In this document: positions 61,107 through 64,000 of the stretch, in pieces
How positions within the stretch are numbered: position 1 is the first letter of the stretch
Layout of the letters: each line of letters opens with the position of its first letter
Source of the DNA: Algoriphagus sp.
Lineage (GTDB): Bacteria; Bacteroidota; Bacteroidia; Cytophagales; Cyclobacteriaceae
NCBI GenBank assembly: GCA_018336015.1
Contig: JAGXQZ010000051.1
Coordinates: 186,001-250,000, forward strand
DNA length: 64,000 bases
Reading direction: 5' to 3'
Program-made: the position numbers and the translations under genes
Notes under the pieces: model-generated
The model's database searches: none
Told to the model about the DNA's origin: nothing
What the model saw: the letters and a program-made list of their open reading frames with translations, nothing else

Positions 61107-63158
61107 TTATCGGGTAATCACCCCAAACTCCCCAAACGTAGCAGCATTTCCATCTACCGTCCGAAGGGCCTTTAACCTAACAAATCGGGCTTTCACGGCA
61201 TCCATTTTTATGATCTGCTCGATCGGGCTGTTTTTGATATTGGAAAATTCACCTTGAGCGACCCGCTTCCAGCTTTTTCCATCACCACTGACTTCCAAGG
61301 CATAATCCGCGATGTATCCGCTAGGGTATCTGGCTTGCATCGGCAGATAGGTAAACCCTTTCAAATCGACTTCCTGACCAAGATCAATGGTCAAGTCATT
61401 GGTAGTTGAAGTCCAATAAGAAGTAGCACGCTCATCGACGGCGCGAATGGCAAGCGTATCGGATGAAATGACTTTCCAGCTGCCTTTGGCTAGGTCAAAA
61501 TCCACTCGGGCAGGATCGGAGGTTTTTCCGGTTTTGGGATCTACCGCGATAGCCTGAAAAGTAGCGGGCTGAAGAAGGTCAAAGGCATCGGAATAGGCGT
61601 TTTGCCCAACTTTTGGAGCAGATCCATCCGTGGTAAAGAAGACTTCCAACTCAGATTCTGCGGCTTGGATGGTTACTTTTCCTTCGGGAGTTCGGGTGAT
61701 TTTAGGAGGAAAAAGCAAGGCAGGAGCGGAATAGACGCCAATTTCAGAAATCACCGGAATACCTTTTCCATCCAGGAAGTTGATTCGGATCTTCTGGGCT
61801 TCCGTATCTGGAAATCTCAAAATCCGCTTGTACCCGATCGTGGTCCCTTCTGCGATTTTTTCCCAGCTACCGTTTACTTCTTTTTCCAGGGAAAAAGCTT
61901 TCACGCGTTGCCCAAGATTGACAAATTCCTGAATCAGGAGACGGTTGAAGGAAACTGTTTTCCCAAAATCCACCTCCACGGAAGCCTGTAACTGTCCATC
62001 GGGTGTAGTCCAGTACGTATTGAAATCCCCGTCATTTAGGAAATCTGCCGTATATCCTTTGCCTCGATCTGCGCTTGCTTCGAAGGAAGCATCTTTAGCG
62101 AGATTGACTGCAAAATCTTCTTTGACTTTGGCTGCCATTTTCAAAATGGCTTCTTCATCTTTTTCATGGATTAAGCCTCGGGTATCCACGGGGAAGTTGA
62201 TCAACAGGGAGCTATTTCTCCCGATGCTGTTGTAATAAATCTCCATCAGATCCGGAAGCGTTTTCACTTTGTGGTCCTCATAGGTGTGGTAGTACCATCC
62301 CGGACGAATGCTTACATCGGATTCGGCGGGAACCCAGTGGGTCCCATTTTCCTGACCTGTGGCCCATTTATCAAAATCAGGCATGCCGGCATAGACCGAA
62401 TCCCGCATCAGATTGGACCAAGTGGTCTCATACGCGTAGCCGTCTTCGTTGCCCACCCAGCGTACATCAGGTCCGGCATCGCTGAACATCATGGCGCCGG
62501 GCTGAAGCTTACGAACCAGTTCATGGGTCGTTGGCCAGTCGTAATAGCTGAATTTGTCCACCTTACGCTCCTCATTGGCTCCTCCATACCAACCTGTTCC
62601 GCCATTGGCACCATCAAACCAGACCTCGTAGATTTCTCCGTAATTGGTCAGCAACTCGGTCAGCTGATTGCGCATGTAGGTGATGTATTCGGGCTTGCCA
62701 TAGTCGGGATGATTTCGGTCCCAAGGGGAATAATAGATCCCGACTTTGAGCCCATATTCCCGACAGGCATCCACAAATTCTTGGATCAAATCGCCTTTTC
62801 CGTCACGCCAAGGACTGTTTTTCACCGAATGCTCGGTGTACTTTGACGGCCAAAGGACAAATCCGTCGTGGTGCTTGGCCGTGATGATCAGGCCTTTCAT
62901 ACCGGCTTCCTTGGCGATCCGAGCCCACTGTCTGGCATCGAGTGCAGTGGGATTAAACTGCTCCGGCTTTTCATCTCCAAATCCCCATTCCCGGTCGGAG
63001 AAGGTATTCATATTGAAATGGACAAATCCGTAAAACTGAAGCTCCTGCCAAGCAATCTGTCGGGCATCAGGCACGGGCAATACTGGCTCTGGGGGCGCGG
63101 CTTTTTCCTGACAAAAACTGAGTGTAAGCAGCAACAGCGGGAAAAGAATCTTTTTCAT
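61107..63158 (-). CDS. GH29 alpha-L-fucosidase with C-terminal accessory domains
   Basis: A 683-residue exported protein; lipobox-like LSFC (Cys 16) suggests a lipoprotein. The GH29 catalytic barrel (about 30-350) has QELQFYGFVHFNMNTFSDREW, KGLIITAKHHDGFVLWPSKYTEHSV, GIYYSPWDRNHPDYG and the nucleophile Asp in YEVWFDGANGGTG. It is followed by an F5/8-type discoidin domain (about 355-480), a chitobiase/FN3-like C-terminal domain with VFFTTDGSAPK (about 490-560), and a second discoidin-like stretch. It removes fucose from glycans on the outer surface or in the periplasm. Divergent from the TonB receptor at the right edge. Confidence 0.9.
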   Translation of the reverse strand: MKKILFPLLLLTLSFCQEKAAPPEPVLPVPDARQIAWQELQFYGFVHFNMNTFSDREWGFGDEKPEQFNPTALDARQWARIAKEAGMKGLIITAKHHDGFVLWPSKYTEHSVKNSPWRDGKGDLIQEFVDACREYGLKVGIYYSPWDRNHPDYGKPEYITYMRNQLTELLTNYGEIYEVWFDGANGGTGWYGGANEERKVDKFSYYDWPTTHELVRKLQPGAMMFSDAGPDVRWVGNEDGYAYETTWSNLMRDSVYAGMPDFDKWATGQENGTHWVPAESDVSIRPGWYYHTYEDHKVKTLPDLMEIYYNSIGRNSSLLINFPVDTRGLIHEKDEEAILKMAAKVKEDFAVNLAKDASFEASADRGKGYTADFLNDGDFNTYWTTPDGQLQASVEVDFGKTVSFNRLLIQEFVNLGQRVKAFSLEKEVNGSWEKIAEGTTIGYKRILRFPDTEAQKIRINFLDGKGIPVISEIGVYSAPALLFPPKITRTPEGKVTIQAAESELEVFFTTDGSAPKVGQNAYSDAFDLLQPATFQAIAVDPKTGKTSDPARVDFDLAKGSWKVISSDTLAIRAVDERATSYWTSTTNDLTIDLGQEVDLKGFTYLPMQARYPSGYIADYALEVSGDGKSWKRVAQGEFSNIKNSPIEQIIKMDAVKARFVRLKALRTVDGNAATFGEFGVITR

Positions 63159-63409
63159 CGGAAGAATCTGGAAACAGACTTTTGAATTTTTTTAATAAAG
63201 AAATACGAGTTTTTAAAAATAATAAAAAAACATTGCCCTGAGTGGAAACCTTCGGCACCCTGAGAAATTAGAGCATACTTTTCACTTGCTGATTTGACGA
63301 ACCTGTTCAAAAGGAAGTATTTCAAAAACTTTAGAAAACTATCTTCAATTCTGAAACCATTAATCAAATTAATGCTTTGACAACGTAGATCCCCTCGTAA
63401 TTTCAAGCC

Positions 63410-64000
63410 ATGAAACACGCATTTACGCTCTTCTTTTTGCTTTTTTCACTGGAGCTCTTCGCCCAGATCCAACTCAAAATCACCGATCAGATCACCGGAC
63501 TTCCCTTGGAAAATGTTCGGGTCAAAGCTGATAAAAGTATTCTTCGAACCAACGCTTCGGGGATTGTTGCTTTCTCAGGAGAAAATCTGAAAATCTCTTT
63601 TGCCCTCGAAGGCTATGAAACCTTGGAAAAAACCTTTTCCAGTGGTGAATTTGAGGTGCAGCTGATCCCAACTGTACTTAATCTTTCAGCTGTCACCGTA
63701 ACTACTTTTGAATCCGAACGCCCCCTTTTGGAGCAATCAGCCGCTATAAGTGTCGTCAGCGAACGCGATTTTAATCGATTCAATGAGATTTCTCCCGTCA
63801 ATGCCTTCAATCAAAAAGCCGGTGTTCGCATCGAGGAACGGGCGCCTGCCAGCTATCGGGTGTCGATCCGTGGGAGTTCACTTCGGTCGCCTTTCGGAGT
63901 ACGAAATGTGAAAGTATATTGGAATGAGGTGCCTTTTACCTCTCCTGATGGAACTACGGCTTTGAATCTGCTCGACTTGGCAAATATCCGTACTTCCGAA
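63410..64000 (+). CDS. TonB-dependent receptor, N-terminal part (truncated by window edge)
   Basis: First 197 codons only, open to the last base. Signal peptide MKHAFTLFFLLFSLELFAQ, a carboxypeptidase-regulatory-like domain (ITDQITGLPLENVRV ... FALEGYETLEKTF), a TonB-linked segment near LNLSAVTVTTFESERPLLEQSA, then the start of a plug (NQKAGVRIEERAPASYRVSIRGSSLRSPFGVRNVKVYWNEVPF). It is a classical, not SusC-type, receptor. The divergent fucosidase gives only a weak hint about its ligand. Confidence 0.9.
   Translation, partial: MKHAFTLFFLLFSLELFAQIQLKITDQITGLPLENVRVKADKSILRTNASGIVAFSGENLKISFALEGYETLEKTFSSGEFEVQLIPTVLNLSAVTVTTFESERPLLEQSAAISVVSERDFNRFNEISPVNAFNQKAGVRIEERAPASYRVSIRGSSLRSPFGVRNVKVYWNEVPFTSPDGTTALNLLDLANIRTSE

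Overview
The window is a 64 kb stretch of a Bacteroidota chromosome, most likely order Cytophagales and close to Cyclobacteriaceae/Algoriphagus. The order and family are inferred from gene content, not measured. The support is: two SusC-type receptors and a SusD lipoprotein, a type IX secretion C-terminal sorting domain, HmuY, the PanC/PanD // GlgA-like/DUF4270 neighbourhood, short leaders without strong Shine-Dalgarno sites, and many promoters of the Bacteroidota form TTTG-N19/20-TAnnTTTG. Genes are dense on both strands. No rRNA, tRNA, CRISPR array, transposase or prophage was found, so the window looks like ordinary core chromosome with modest accessory parts.

Layout. 0-5 kb: truncated SusC receptor (left edge), a CxxCH haem-type lipoprotein and a large secreted YCF48/PKD-like protein. 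5-22.5 kb: mainly housekeeping genes: a trans-sulfuration PLP enzyme, GNAT, RF1 (prfA), a Kazal lipoprotein, glmS, DUF4270 plus a half-size GlgA-like protein divergent from panC-panD-flippase-like, a YugP-type peptidase, acyl-CoA dehydrogenase, an AraC regulator, a geranylgeranylglyceryl-phosphate-synthase-family gene with two small membrane proteins, YkgJ, LOG-family, an unknown, and ddl. 22.6-27.3 kb: DPP4-like S9 peptidase, a small unknown, an MBL-rhodanese-rhodanese sulfur enzyme and NlpC/P60. 27.3-34.1 kb: a six-gene haem acquisition operon, hmuTUVS-hmuR-hmuY, read leftward from one clear promoter with a perfect palindrome beside it. 34.3-38.1 kb: atpDC, rpsU, xer recombinase, hpf. 38.1-41.9 kb: GT39-type transferase divergent from a GT2 polyprenyl-phosphate glycosyltransferase and a flippase-like protein, which together look like a lipid-linked sugar module. 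41.9-44 kb: AAA/DUF4143 ATPase and pyrF. 44.6-49.7 kb: a SusC/SusD pair with no enzyme beside it. 49.9-58.7 kb: DUF2851, a NeuD-like acetyltransferase, trhO/nucleoside phosphorylase/AlkD-like (overlapping operon), an ABC-F ATPase, a divergent deformylase-like protein and a threonine dehydratase-type enzyme. 58.7-64 kb: GMC oxidoreductase with its gluconate-2-dehydrogenase-subunit-3-like partner, a GH29 fucosidase and a truncated TonB receptor (right edge).

The least explained signals are non-coding. Several intergenic gaps are built from degenerate short-period units: 11-bp units around GAAATACARTT between 54.6 and 57.7 kb, 7-bp units at 51.87-52.02 kb and elsewhere, and a roughly 12-bp-phased 111-bp palindromic element at 57.4 kb. 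A near-perfect inverted repeat with 16-bp arms spans the promoter of the AAA/DUF4143 gene. Several genes have a -7 box only 3-5 bases from the start codon, which suggests leaderless mRNAs. All family assignments come from reading motifs by eye; no database search was run.
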